Positions 17,077 through 26,482 are shown, counted from the first letter of the stretch. The stretch is DNA of 64,000 bases from Bacillus sp. EB106-08-02-XG196 (GCF_013396335.1 NZ_JABWSY010000001.1:62001-126000), one strand, 5' to 3'. Numbers and translations are program-made. The notes: generated by a model not told the origin, from the letters alone.

Positions 17077-18465
17077 TTATAACCTCCAATATAAAATGCC
17101 CATATTCTCTGCTTTTGTTCGATTAAAAACTCCCTTGATATCCATTAATACATGTTTATTATTTTCAACAACTGTGTTAAACTCAGAGGCTGCCGCTACT
17201 TCATTCATAGATTCAAAGTGAATATACTTATACCCTGATGGTTTAAACATACCTTTTACGGCCTCTAAACTAATAGATTTAAACTCATCATGTGGAACGG
17301 CAAAGATTATTGCGTCCATATCTTTAATTTCATGGACCTCACTTGGATTAATTCTATATTCATGCCAAAGATCGTCTCTATCCGCTAGAGGATCAACCAC
17401 TTTTACCTGTATTCCATACTCTTCAAGTTCCCTAATAACATCTACTACTTTTGAATTACGAACATCTGGACAGTTCTCTTTAAAGGTAACTCCAAAGATA
17501 GCAACTTTTGATCCATTTATTTGTTTATTGGCCTTTATCATACTCTTTACCGTACTTTCAGCCACATACTTACCCATATCATCATTAATTTTTCTTCCTG
17601 ATAGTATAATCTGAGAATAATAGCCCATTTGTTCCGCTTTGTAGGTAAGATAATATGGATCTACACCAATACAGTGGCCGCCTACAAGACCAGGATAGAA
17701 TTTCAGAAAGTTCCACTTCGTTCCTGCCGCCTCTAGTACTGATTTGGTATCAATGCCCATCTTATTAAAGATAATCGAGAGCTCGTTCATAAAAGCAATG
17801 TTAATATCTCGTTGGGAATTTTCAATCACCTTTGCTGCTTCAGCTACTTTAATGCTTTCCGCTTTATAAACACCGGCATTAACAACTAACTCATACACTT
17901 TTGCCACGATATCAAGCGTCTCTTTATCCATCCCTGCAACTACTTTAATAATAGTTTCCAATCTATGTTCTTGATCCCCAGGATTAATTCTCTCTGGTGA
18001 ATATCCAACTTTAAAATCTACTCCACACTTTAAACCAGATTCTTTTTCCAAAATGGGAACACAGATTTCCTCAGTTACTCCTGGATATACAGTAGATTCG
18101 AAAACAACAATTGATCCTTTTGTTAAATTTCTAGCAAGAATACGACTGGCTGATTCTACCGGGGTTAAATCTGGTGTACGATCTTCTCTTACAGGTGTTG
18201 GTACTGCTACAATATGAAATTTTGCCTCTCTTAGCTTTTTTTCGTCTGAGGTGAAATTAACTGCTGTATTTTTAATTACTACATTTCCCACTTCTTTTGT
18301 AGGATCAATACCCTTTTTATAGAGTTCAATCTTTTCCTTATTCACATCAAAGCCAATGACATCAACCTTCTTTGCAAAGGAAACGGCAATAGGCATACCA
18401 ACATAGCCAAGTCCAATTAGTGATACTTTTTCTTCCCTGTTAACAATCTTTTCGTATAAATTCAT
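17077..18465 (-). CDS. UDP-N-acetylhexosamine 6-dehydrogenase (WbpO/TviB-like)
   Basis: This 462-residue protein has the UDP-glucose/GDP-mannose dehydrogenase layout: an NAD-binding domain VSLIGLGYVGMPIAVSF, STVYPGVTEE, and the catalytic cysteine in GLVGGHCIGVDPYYLTYKAE (about residue 268). The C-terminal domain has FGVTFKENCPDVRNSKV. The Y-x-L-T-Y pattern after the active site is the WbpO/TviB group, which oxidises UDP-GlcNAc or UDP-GalNAc to the uronic acid. The gene overlaps the upstream glycosyltransferase gene by 26 bp, and the epimerase start follows it closely, so the pair acts together. Confidence 0.88.
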   Translation of the reverse strand: MNLYEKIVNREEKVSLIGLGYVGMPIAVSFAKKVDVIGFDVNKEKIELYKKGIDPTKEVGNVVIKNTAVNFTSDEKKLREAKFHIVAVPTPVREDRTPDLTPVESASRILARNLTKGSIVVFESTVYPGVTEEICVPILEKESGLKCGVDFKVGYSPERINPGDQEHRLETIIKVVAGMDKETLDIVAKVYELVVNAGVYKAESIKVAEAAKVIENSQRDINIAFMNELSIIFNKMGIDTKSVLEAAGTKWNFLKFYPGLVGGHCIGVDPYYLTYKAEQMGYYSQIILSGRKINDDMGKYVAESTVKSMIKANKQINGSKVAIFGVTFKENCPDVRNSKVVDVIRELEEYGIQVKVVDPLADRDDLWHEYRINPSEVHEIKDMDAIIFAVPHDEFKSISLEAVKGMFKPSGYKYIHFESMNEVAAASEFNTVVENNKHVLMDIKGVFNRTKAENMGILYWRL

Positions 18466-19561
18466 ATCGTTCCCCCTTTAAATTCTTAATTTCATCCATA
18501 TATGCTTGAATCACAATTTTCCTATCATATTCTCTTTCCATCTTTTTGCGACCAGCTATGCCCATTGCTTTTTTTTGCTCATAAGGCAGATTAATAAATT
18601 TAATTATGGCTTCAACTAAACTATCAACACTCCTAACTTCAAAACCAAAACCACTTATATCTTCGTCAAAAGTTTCTTTACAACCAGGCACTCTAGATGC
18701 CAGCACAGCACGTCCTGATGAGGCAGATTCCAGCAATACATTAGCGGTTCCCTCATGATAGGAAGGAAGGATGGTAGCGTGAGATTTTTTGATAAACGAA
18801 TGTACATCTTCCTGTTGACCGTGATAGTTTATTACCTCTGATTTATTTAATTCACCTAATTGTTGTTGATAATCTTCTTCACAATGACCAATTAAATCAA
18901 ATTGAGTATTTGGATATTTTAGTTTGACAATTTTAGCCGCTTGCAGCAGCTCCTCTATCCCCTTTGATTTCATGATTCGTCCAATAAAGAGGAATCTGTT
19001 ATTCTGTTCATTCTCGGGATATTCTTCAAGAGTATGTTGCTTTAAATTCACACCGGAACCAGGAACCAATCTTGTCTTGTTCTTTATAATCTTCTGATCA
19101 ATAAAGAACTTTAGATTCGTTTCATTTTGAAAAAATAAGCATGATGCCTTTTTTAATCCAAATTTATAAAGCATCACCGTGACCCTTTGAATTAGACCTT
19201 TATTTTCAACTGCTGTACCTAGCCCTGTGATGTTTGTGATGTACGGTGTTTTTGTCATTCTACACGCTAGGCCCCCATATACATTCGGTTTAATCGTATA
19301 AGTTAAAACAACGTCTGGTTTGATTCGTTTTATTATATTTATGTAATGAAACAAAAGCTTTAAATCTTTAATTGGATTGGTTCCACGTTTATCTAGATGA
19401 GTCTCTACAAATTCACACCCTAAACTTTTTAGCTTTGGTACATAATCATCACTTGGTAACGAAATATAAACCTCATTATTTTGATTTATTAGTTCTTCTA
19501 ATAATTCTTTTCGAAAATTATATAAACCCATACCGAAGTTAGCTAAAACAAGAATTTTCAT
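18440..19561 (-). CDS. Family 4 glycosyltransferase (EpsD/PglA-like)
   Basis: This 373-residue GT-B protein begins MKILVLANFGMGLYNFRKELLE. It has KPNVYGGLACRMTKTPYITNITGLGTA and a donor domain with FLFIGRIMKSKGIEELL and LPSYHEGTANVLLESA. The GLYNFRKEL plus TGLGTA pattern is shared with enzymes adding HexNAc to a bacillosamine-type primer (PglA/EpsD), fitting the epsC/epsL/epsM/epsN set elsewhere in the locus. It is the first gene of an operon running to 14018, behind a promoter-operator pair and a leader terminator. Confidence 0.87.
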   Translation of the reverse strand: MKILVLANFGMGLYNFRKELLEELINQNNEVYISLPSDDYVPKLKSLGCEFVETHLDKRGTNPIKDLKLLFHYINIIKRIKPDVVLTYTIKPNVYGGLACRMTKTPYITNITGLGTAVENKGLIQRVTVMLYKFGLKKASCLFFQNETNLKFFIDQKIIKNKTRLVPGSGVNLKQHTLEEYPENEQNNRFLFIGRIMKSKGIEELLQAAKIVKLKYPNTQFDLIGHCEEDYQQQLGELNKSEVINYHGQQEDVHSFIKKSHATILPSYHEGTANVLLESASSGRAVLASRVPGCKETFDEDISGFGFEVRSVDSLVEAIIKFINLPYEQKKAMGIAGRKKMEREYDRKIVIQAYMDEIKNLKGERYEFIRKDC

Positions 19562-19668
19562 TTTTTAAACTCTCCCTAACCGGTAGCAAACATAAGCTCC
19601 AGCTTCAGTTATATCCCCATCCACGATTGCATCTGTCAATAAAACAACATTTTCCTTAGAAAATTATT

Positions 19669-19684
19669 GTTCATTAAAAAGAAC
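19669..19684. promoter_or_regulatory. SinR-type operator palindrome 3
   Basis: GTTCATTAAAAAGAAC, in the transcribed leader about 85-100 bp after the promoter and just beyond the leader terminator. Confidence 0.55.
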
Positions 19685-19692
19685 AATGAATC

Positions 19693-19734
19693 AAAAAAAA
19701 TCAAGAGGCTTTTATATTTAGATACAAGCCCTCT
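19693..19734 (-). terminator. Intrinsic terminator inside the leader of the glycosyltransferase operon
   Basis: On the minus strand AGAGGGCTT pairs with AAGCCTCT (one bulge), followed by TTGA and eight Ts. Because it lies between the promoter and the first gene, it looks like an attenuator needing antitermination. Confidence 0.65.
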
Positions 19735-19775
19735 CTCTATTCTATAAATCGTTTGAATCTATAGTTATAAATAAT

Positions 19776-19804
19776 ATTGTAGTTCTCTATTGAGAACATG
19801 TTTA
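19776..19804 (-). promoter_or_regulatory. Promoter of the 19561-14018 operon
   Basis: TAAACA (19799-19804), a 17-bp spacer and TACAAT (19776-19781) on the minus strand. The spacer contains SinR-type palindrome 4, the same layout as the epsA promoter. Confidence 0.6.
19782..19797. promoter_or_regulatory. SinR-type operator palindrome 4
   Basis: GTTCTCTATTGAGAAC fills the spacer between the -35 and -10 elements. Confidence 0.7.
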
Positions 19805-20012
19805 TATGATTATAATATTACTTAAAGGCATTATAGTCAACACTATATTTTAAATGACTTGTTATTATTTTGAAATAGTTGTAAAAATTTATCCACTAGA
19901 CAATAAAAGGATAGTAGAATCTGTAGCAAAACACTCCCAACATAAGATAACCTATAATTGTGCCTATTCCTTTGCTCATATTTTGTATAATACTTCCTAA
20001 TTCAACCTCAAA

Positions 20013-20039
20013 TAAAAAGAGGACTGAATTCAGCCCTCT
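20013..20039 (-). terminator. Intrinsic terminator after the tailspike-like genes
   Basis: On the minus strand AGAGG..CCTCT encloses a self-complementary CTGAATTCAG and is followed by TTTTTATTT. It starts 30 bp after the stop at 20069. Confidence 0.8.
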
Positions 20040-20068
20040 AAGATTGTAACTATTTTGTTCAATATTCT

Positions 20069-22207
20069 TTAGTTATCCCATTCACCGAACTTAACTTCGT
20101 AGATATTACCGCTACTATAACCTCCATGGATAGCATATATTTTCGTCTTATCCACAGTACCGATAACATTGGTTAGGTATGTGTAATTAATTACGTTTGT
20201 TGAATCAAATGGGAATGTTTTAACTGCTACTTCATTATCATTAACAAATGCTTTCATTGTACCATTCCAATATTCAAATCTGAAATCATAAAGTGTAGCA
20301 CGAGATAATCCGTATGACGGTCCTATTTTGTAAATACCATAACCAACTCCATTGATAAGAGCACCAACAACAGGTAAGCCAACTGAATTGTTACCTACCG
20401 TTCCTTTATAAGCAATAGCAAAATTAGGTTTTGTTGTTGTTATAGCCATCCCCCAATGGTTACCATTCCAGTGATAAGTAATGCCATTCTCATCTGTTCT
20501 TAATTGGTTATAAACAGAGTTTGTACTTCCCCAACTAGTTTTACCAGTAAAATCTGGGTCATTAACCAATAGTATTTGTTCATTTTGAGCGTTATATTGT
20601 TTTGTCCAAAGAAGTGTTCCTGTTGGCGGGTTAACGACACTTCCTCCGCCTGTCCCACCTGAGCTTATTTGCGACACTGCATATTGAAGGGTAGCTAAAT
20701 CTGTCCTTAAATTAGAGATTAAATATTCAATATATTTTCCACTATAACTAAAGATAGGAGACTTTGCACCATCACGATTTTTGTATGAAACATATCCTAG
20801 GCCACCTCTTACAAACCAATAATTAACAGCAGCATTTTGATGTTCTGATTCGTCCATATACATCAACAATAACCTCTTTTGATCATCAATCGAAACACAT
20901 GGGGAATGAAAGTTTACACTATTTGTAGCATTTGCATAAACAGTCGTTTCATTGAACGTAAAGTTATCATTAAGTGCATTCTCTACTGTTGCAATATAAT
21001 GAGTTATACTGCCTGTTTCCCCTGTGTTCGAATTAGCAGTTGTTGAGTAATATCTTGAAGCTACGAATACTTCTACAATGCCATCATGTACGTATGCAGT
21101 AGCTCCTGATGCATTCATATTAAGAATAGAAGTCGAATTTTTGTAATTTGTCCATGTTGCCCCGTTATCAGTAGAAAACGAAATTAGAGCAGGTTCAGGC
21201 ACACTACCTGCGGGTGCTCCGCCTGTTGTTCTCCTTGCAAGACTTATTAGTTTGTTAGGTGATACTTCAATAATACACGGCTCAGCACTAGTCGTACCGC
21301 TAGGGTAATTAGTACCTACAGATACAAATGTCCAATTAACCCCATTGTTATCTGAATACATGAGTTTTCCACGAACTTCAGTTTGTGCTCCAAACCCGCA
21401 AATTAATCTACCGTTAGATAATTTCGTAATGCCCCAAATATTGCTAGAGGTAGTTAAACTATTGCTGGGACTTACCACTATTTGCCCCCGGTCTACCCAA
21501 GTCACCCCACCATCTACCGAAGTAATTCTCTGGTAAATACCATTTTTTCGAAGGAGGTACATATAGGTTCCATCTTCGAATACCATAAAGTTATTTGAGG
21601 AAGATACATCAAACGTAACTGCATTCCCGTTTGTATCAACCACTGAAATCAGCTTGGGTGGTGTTGATACAAGTGTATCAGGATTAATTGTACAAAAATA
21701 TTGTTTTAATTCAGTAAATACGTGAGCATTAGCCCCGTTAATTAAAACAGCGTAAACCCCTCTTTTTTTATCAAATTGTAGATTGCTAGGACACCACGCA
21801 TTATAGTTTGCTGGTGGGTTAAATATCTCACCTATTGGCTCAGTTTTATAAACCTCAAATGAAGTTCCGCCGGTACTACCTGAGACGGAAATAGTACCAT
21901 CACTACCTAGAGTAATACCGTTACCGACCTTTACCCCTCCCAATGTAGTTGTACTAGCTATAGGCAAAGTATAGGCGGAAGGAATAAAGGGTTTGTTTAG
22001 TAAATCATTATAACTTCCAGTAGTTGCTACAGTAGAAAAACTAGGCTTCCCGAGAATGTTCGACCAGGAAAAGTTGTTTACTAAAACATTCCCCCCGCTT
22101 GTACCAATATATAGTTCTTTTGTGTCCAAACAAAAACCGAACTCACCCTCACTAAGAACAGGTAAATCTGCTTTTAATCCTCTGCGGATTTGAATCTTTT
22201 GTGTCAT
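20069..22207 (-). CDS. Phage tail-fibre-like protein with sialidase-type (BNR) propeller
   Basis: This 712-residue protein begins with a tail-fibre module (residues 1-45, IQIRRGLKADLPVLSEGEFGF and LYIGT), then two KP-repeat motifs (ILGKPSFSTV, LLNKPFIPS) and LGGVKVGNGITLGSDGTISV. Residues about 120-520 contain three Asp-box motifs (near 230, 285 and 345, such as STDNGATW), typical of sialidase-type beta-propellers. The C-terminal 170 residues look like a carbohydrate-binding jelly roll. No signal peptide is seen. It lies 20 bp after the pectate-lyase-like gene inside the polysaccharide locus, far from any other phage gene. A glycan-binding or cleaving role is inferred. Confidence 0.78.
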   Translation of the reverse strand: MTQKIQIRRGLKADLPVLSEGEFGFCLDTKELYIGTSGGNVLVNNFSWSNILGKPSFSTVATTGSYNDLLNKPFIPSAYTLPIASTTTLGGVKVGNGITLGSDGTISVSGSTGGTSFEVYKTEPIGEIFNPPANYNAWCPSNLQFDKKRGVYAVLINGANAHVFTELKQYFCTINPDTLVSTPPKLISVVDTNGNAVTFDVSSSNNFMVFEDGTYMYLLRKNGIYQRITSVDGGVTWVDRGQIVVSPSNSLTTSSNIWGITKLSNGRLICGFGAQTEVRGKLMYSDNNGVNWTFVSVGTNYPSGTTSAEPCIIEVSPNKLISLARRTTGGAPAGSVPEPALISFSTDNGATWTNYKNSTSILNMNASGATAYVHDGIVEVFVASRYYSTTANSNTGETGSITHYIATVENALNDNFTFNETTVYANATNSVNFHSPCVSIDDQKRLLLMYMDESEHQNAAVNYWFVRGGLGYVSYKNRDGAKSPIFSYSGKYIEYLISNLRTDLATLQYAVSQISSGGTGGGSVVNPPTGTLLWTKQYNAQNEQILLVNDPDFTGKTSWGSTNSVYNQLRTDENGITYHWNGNHWGMAITTTKPNFAIAYKGTVGNNSVGLPVVGALINGVGYGIYKIGPSYGLSRATLYDFRFEYWNGTMKAFVNDNEVAVKTFPFDSTNVINYTYLTNVIGTVDKTKIYAIHGGYSSGNIYEVKFGEWDN

Positions 22208-22227
22208 TTTCTCAACCTTCTTATAAT

Positions 22228-23916
22228 TTATATTAAATTATTTTCAATAAGGTGAACATCATAAGCTGCATTTGGGTGGTTCTTACCTGTAGTATATCTT
22301 ATTTCCTTTAGTGTATTTTCCGCGAAGTATGAATCACCTTGAGTTCCAAGGTGGATATTAAATTGCCCTACTGTACCACCCTTGCCGTTAAATAAATTAC
22401 GAAATATTCGCCAATTTTGTGTTCTTTCCCATATATATATATAAGATTTATTAAAGGTATTATCAAAAATAGAATGGTTTGCTCCTGCTGTCGTTACAAT
22501 ACCTAATGTGGAGTTAAATGTATTGTTTTTAACAATATCACCCACCATTGCATCCCAGCCATCTTCCCAGACAGTATCACACCCCGGTGGTCTTCCTCCA
22601 TTACCTGTGAATGTATTTCCTGATATAGACCAATCTTGTCCACCAGTCATTGCTAATCCTGAAGTCCAACTATCTGAAAGTATAGAGTTTTTAATAAAAC
22701 ATCTTCGCGGTATTCCTAATGTGCGTATAAAAGCAACTGCACCATTATAATCTGTATCACCGGAAGTAGGGGCCGTATCCTGATAAACGACAATCTTTGC
22801 ATAGTAGGCATTTTGTGGTTTATCGTAACAGTAATATTGCAAATTGTACCGTTGGACTTCAAGAAATTGACGATTAACATCATAAAAATAAATGCTGTAT
22901 AATCGTGAACGTAAGAAACGATAATCCCAATAACCTTGATTATAGCCCACCATATAATAATTTCCTAAACGTGATATATCAATAAAGTTAGGTGTGCGGA
23001 AATGATAAGTAACGATATTATCATCATTAACACCTGAATGATCAATATTACCTGGTTCAAAATTGGAATAGGTAAACCAGGCATCACCTGTACCATCTTT
23101 CATACGTTTAGTTTCTGTTTTAACGTTAAAACCAGGTGATTTACTAAAAGTGCATAATTCAAACCCGGATTTGTAGGCATCACCAATTAGTAAAGAAACA
23201 CAATCTTCATGTGACCCTGCAATAGTTGTAAAGTCCTTTTCCCCATATACATGTGCATTAACCAGTTTTGTGTATTCCACGTTATCCATTTTAAACATTT
23301 CATATCCGGTCGATGTTTTAGCACTAATTTCGATATTTATCTTGGAATTGTTAAAGTCAATTATCATATTGCTAGGAAAATTTATTGTACCTGCCATTGG
23401 CGTAACAAGATAAGTTCCATATGGGAATAAAATCTTTTTATACCCCATTGACTTAGCAAAGTTTAAAGCATTGATAATTCCAATTGTGGTTTCAGAAGAA
23501 TGGGTATTATCTAAATAAATACCATAACTTGAAGCTGTTACGTAATATATATCCGTTGGTGTTAGAGTTTGTATTATTGGCTCTTTAACCTCAACTGTAA
23601 AACTTTTAGAATATGTTCTTGTACGATCAAAAGCTGTAATAATTGAAGTTCCCTCTGAGACACCTTCTAAAACCCCATAATGTATCGTGCATATTTCAGG
23701 GTTCGATGTTTCCCATTCAACTATATTGCTATACATCACATCATAGGGGTATCTTGTAGCCATAGCGGAGAAGTTTTCACCTACTTCAAGGGTTTCGATG
23801 CTTTTATTTATAGAAATCTCCTGAAATAATCCACCATCTATTAATTCCATTTTAAATGTTCCGCAATCCACTAATGTATCCGGGGTTCCTGTAAATAAAC
23901 CACCATCCACTAACAT
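22228..23916 (-). CDS. Phage tailspike-like protein: Ig-like domain plus right-handed beta-helix
   Basis: This 562-residue protein starts with imperfect repeats (LVDGGLFTGTPDTLVDCGTF, then LIDGGLF) typical of phage tail proteins. Residues about 36-112 form a bacterial Ig-like (Big2) domain (VEWETSNPEICTIHYGVLEGVSEGTSIITAFD). The rest looks like a parallel beta-helix of the pectate-lyase/tailspike kind: STVGIINALNFAKS-like opening, then repeated asparagine-rich turns such as WSISGNTFTGNGGRPPG and IVKNNTFNSTLG. No signal peptide is visible. With the next gene it forms an isolated two-gene unit. A depolymerase acting on the local polysaccharide is a reasonable but unproven idea. Confidence 0.75.
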   Translation of the reverse strand: MLVDGGLFTGTPDTLVDCGTFKMELIDGGLFQEISINKSIETLEVGENFSAMATRYPYDVMYSNIVEWETSNPEICTIHYGVLEGVSEGTSIITAFDRTRTYSKSFTVEVKEPIIQTLTPTDIYYVTASSYGIYLDNTHSSETTIGIINALNFAKSMGYKKILFPYGTYLVTPMAGTINFPSNMIIDFNNSKINIEISAKTSTGYEMFKMDNVEYTKLVNAHVYGEKDFTTIAGSHEDCVSLLIGDAYKSGFELCTFSKSPGFNVKTETKRMKDGTGDAWFTYSNFEPGNIDHSGVNDDNIVTYHFRTPNFIDISRLGNYYMVGYNQGYWDYRFLRSRLYSIYFYDVNRQFLEVQRYNLQYYCYDKPQNAYYAKIVVYQDTAPTSGDTDYNGAVAFIRTLGIPRRCFIKNSILSDSWTSGLAMTGGQDWSISGNTFTGNGGRPPGCDTVWEDGWDAMVGDIVKNNTFNSTLGIVTTAGANHSIFDNTFNKSYIYIWERTQNWRIFRNLFNGKGGTVGQFNIHLGTQGDSYFAENTLKEIRYTTGKNHPNAAYDVHLIENNLI

Positions 23917-23932
23917 TCACCTCCATCAACTT

Positions 23933-24206
23933 TTACTGTATTGATTTATTGCTTTTAAATAATTGGTTAAAGTTGCTTGTCCCGCCACCGGTTGCATTTG
24001 TTAACTGAAGCTTGTCCTCCAGTTTGGGGTAGTCTGTCTAGACCCCCAGCATTTGGTGATAAATGATATATTGGCATCTCTCGAAAATATCGCTTTTGGT
24101 TCTTACCATTGAAGAAGTAAGCCTCAGTACTAGGATTTAAGTGGCTGCTTCCTAAAACCTTTTGTTCTTCTATTCCATATATATGAATGTAATCAAAAAT
24201 GTGTGA
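23933..24206 (-). pseudogene. Frameshifted remnant of a phage-like structural protein
   Basis: Just before the tailspike-like gene, one minus-strand frame reads FDYIHIYGIEEQKVLGSSHL then AYFFNGKNQKRYFREMPIYH and LSPNAGG. After a +1/-1 shift near 24040 another frame continues YPKLEDKLQLTNATGGGTSN FNQLFKSNKSIQ to a stop at 23933. Both halves look like real protein but neither has a start codon or ribosome site. I do not recognise the family. Position and composition suggest the C-terminus of a lost tail-type protein. Confidence 0.4.
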
Positions 24207-24570
24207 TTAATTAAATGCAGCTTCCAGACATAGAAAAGGTTAAGAAATGGCTAGGTGTGGGAAAACTAATTTAAATTAAAGTCGAAGGGAATTTTCGGAT
24301 AAAAGAGGAAGTTTACCCCACCTTTTAATAGGAATGGTGGGGATAATCAAAGTTTTCAACAATTTCAGAAGAGTAACCTTCAGTGTTCCACAAATGAATA
24401 ATGCAGTAAAGATTATGGACCATAAAATATTGAAATAGTATGTTACTATTAAATAGTAACTGTAATCCATCACCAATACATATCAACAGAAATACAGTTA
24501 CTAAATTTCCCATTAGGTTAACCGTAAAATTATGGCATTAACAATTTAAAAAAATACTTATTTCTATAAA
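24207..24570. other. Gene-free stretch between remnant and broken acyltransferase
   Basis: This 364-bp AT-rich stretch has no convincing gene. A 7-bp GC stem (CCCCACC 24316-24322 with GGTGGGG 24336-24342) lacks a T-run on either strand. The minus-strand open frames here have no ribosome sites and poor composition. Confidence 0.5.
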
Positions 24571-25692
24571 TTAACCAATTTTCTTAGTTCTAAACTTTTT
24601 ATATTCTAGTTTTGTATAAAAAAATTGTTTAACTCTCTTTCTCATTGGTTCTTCGTAACAGTGATATAGCAGGGAACTAGTAATCAGAGTAAGAATAAAG
24701 CATAGACAGATTAGTAAAGTCATGTTAATATCAGGTTTCCATAAAAACAAAATATATGACAGTATAAGATTATGAACCATATAAAATGAAAAGCTTATTT
24801 CACCTAAATAAACTAAAATTTTATTTTTTAATAATGTTGAAATTATTCCTTTTTGGAATGCAAAAATAAAAATTATTAAACTCCAAAAGGGAGCAAAAAC
24901 TAACCCATAACGAAGATTGTCATTAAATTGTGGAGATAAAACAACTGTTACAATTATCATTATTAGGGTAATAATCTCAAGCAATGTAGCATTAGTTTTT
25001 GACATTTTTGAAAAGTTTTTTTGGAGTTTGAGGTATATTACCCCTAATACTACTCCTACTATAAACTCAAAAATCCGGGTAACTGGAAAAAAATAAACAA
25101 ACCATCTTGTTAAGGCCAAGTTACTTGGCAAAATCGAAAATAAAATCAATAAAAAAACAAAACAAACTACTGTAATAATACCTATTCTAAGAAGATTGTC
25201 TTTGTATTTTAATATCAGATGGACAATAAAAGGAAACAAGGCATAAAAGAAAATTTCATCTGATAGACTCCAAGAAACGCCATTAAATGATATGTTTCCG
25301 AAAGGGATAAAACTGTGTATTAAGCTTAAATTTGTTATAGCTTGAAAGACATACAGAATAGGTTCATGTTTTAGTGGAATAAAAAAATAGTATGGGACTG
25401 CAAAAAGAAATGTCAGTATATGAATCGGATAAATCTTTGAAAACCTTGCAATAAAGAATTTTTATAACTCTTTATTATTTATTACTCCTTCAAACAAAGC
25501 GCTATAATTGTAAACTAATATAAAACCAGAAAGTACGAAGAAAAAGCTTACTCCTAAAAATCCCGTTTTATAATCTTTTAAAAGCCCTGCATGAAAAATA
25601 AAAACCAATAAGGCTCCGATGAATCGAAACGAAGTCAATGTATTAAGTTTTGTATCAACTCTGTTCAAATCATTTTGATAACCAAATTTCAA
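24571..25692 (-). pseudogene. OafA-type acyltransferase (Acyl_transf_3), split by an in-frame stop
   Basis: The N-terminal part (25462-25692) has LNTLTSFRFIGALLVFIFHAG and GVSFFFVLSGFILVYNY, the start of integral membrane acyltransferases with the catalytic His. TAA 25462-25464 then interrupts, but the same frame continues without a gap: KFFIARFSKIYPIHILTFLF, then NGVSWSLSDEIFFYALFPF, then the open part 24571-25239 with the remaining helices. Restoring the stop codon gives about 373 residues, the normal family length. The intact protein would O-acetylate a sugar of the polysaccharide. TTG start 25692 follows GGAGGAGGTGG. The gene is probably inactive. Confidence 0.82.
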
Positions 25693-25786
25693 ATTTCCCC
25701 ACCTCCTCCAATTATTATTAATTACCTACATTTTCAAATACATAATTAAAATGGAAAAAAAGGATTTCAATAAACCTTTTGTCCAC

Positions 25787-26482
25787 CTAATTTTCCTCTA
25801 AATTAGTAATTAGCAATTCAGCAATTTTAAAGTCCATAGCATCATCAATATCAATAGAAGTTTCTTTTGACATGACTAGAGCATAGCATTTTTCATTATA
25901 GATGTTTTGAGTGGACATTAAGTGTTCGCATTTAATTATATACAGTGCACCATTAATACGATAATACGTCGGTAAACTTTGTCGGGGAACTTTTACTAAG
26001 TCTTGGTTTAAAAAGTTCTTGAGAGAATGATCTTCCGGTATCGTATTACACCACAATGGTGAATGGTCTACTTCACACACTGATACTACAGTTTTGGCTT
26101 TTTTATCCTTGAAAATTTTATATCCATTTATGATATCCTCTGATTTTCTAAGTGGTGAAGTTGGTTGAAGTAAAAATACAGTATCAAATTCTTTTCCCAT
26201 TTCCTGATAATTAAATAAAGCTTCTTTAACAACATCCCAGGATGAAGCATTATCAGTTGATAACTCATCACTCCTTAAAAATGGAACGCTTGCCCCCCAC
26301 TCATGTGCAATCCTTGCATATTCATGAGAATCAGTTGATACAAAAATCTCATCAAATAAATTAGACTTTCTAGCAGCTTCAATTGTATAAGCCATTAATG
26401 GTTTTCCATTTAATATCTTAATATTTTTATCCAGTAGACCTTTTGAGCCACTTCTAGCTGGAATAATTGCAATATTACGCAA
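25787..26482 (-). CDS. legF: CMP-nonulosonate synthetase (CMP-legionaminate/CMP-sialate type)
   Basis: This 231-residue cytidylyltransferase has the family signature IAIIPARSGSKGLLDKNIK, then PLMAYTIEAA, LQPTSPLRKSEDI and SIDIDDAMDF at the C-terminus. It activates a nine-carbon 2-keto sugar with CTP. It is the last gene of a seven-gene set (legB, legC, ptmE, NeuD-like, synthase, hydrolysing epimerase, this gene) that matches the GDP-linked legionaminic acid route known from Campylobacter. The sequence alone cannot exclude CMP-Neu5Ac or an isomer. It abuts the epimerase gene with no gap. TTG start 26482 follows GAGGTGAGATAA. Confidence 0.82.
   Translation of the reverse strand: MRNIAIIPARSGSKGLLDKNIKILNGKPLMAYTIEAARKSNLFDEIFVSTDSHEYARIAHEWGASVPFLRSDELSTDNASSWDVVKEALFNYQEMGKEFDTVFLLQPTSPLRKSEDIINGYKIFKDKKAKTVVSVCEVDHSPLWCNTIPEDHSLKNFLNQDLVKVPRQSLPTYYRINGALYIIKCEHLMSTQNIYNEKCYALVMSKETSIDIDDAMDFKIAELLITNLEEN

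Larger units (their letters stand above)
19562..20068. promoter_or_regulatory. 507-bp control region before the glycosyltransferase operon
   Basis: Reading on the minus strand it holds the terminator of the tailspike-like genes (20013-20039), about 200 bp of AT-rich sequence with no gene I can see, a promoter with an embedded palindrome (19776-19804), an intrinsic terminator inside the leader (19693-19734) and a second palindrome (19669-19684). It then runs into the glycosyltransferase start. Confidence 0.65.

Noticed and set aside
20069-23916. Tailspike-like genes taken as part of an intact prophage
   Set aside because: No other phage genes, integrase or attachment-site repeats are visible on either side; both flanks are polysaccharide genes.
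24215-24274. 19-codon plus-strand frame beginning MQLPDIEKVKKWLG
   Set aside because: It is very short, without a ribosome site, and lies in a decayed area.
24316-24342. GC-rich 7-bp stem taken as a terminator
   Set aside because: There is no T-run on either strand and no gene ends nearby.
24276-24513. Overlapping minus-strand frames of 60-66 codons in the gene-free stretch
   Set aside because: They have no ribosome sites and low-complexity hydrophobic content, and the frames overlap each other.
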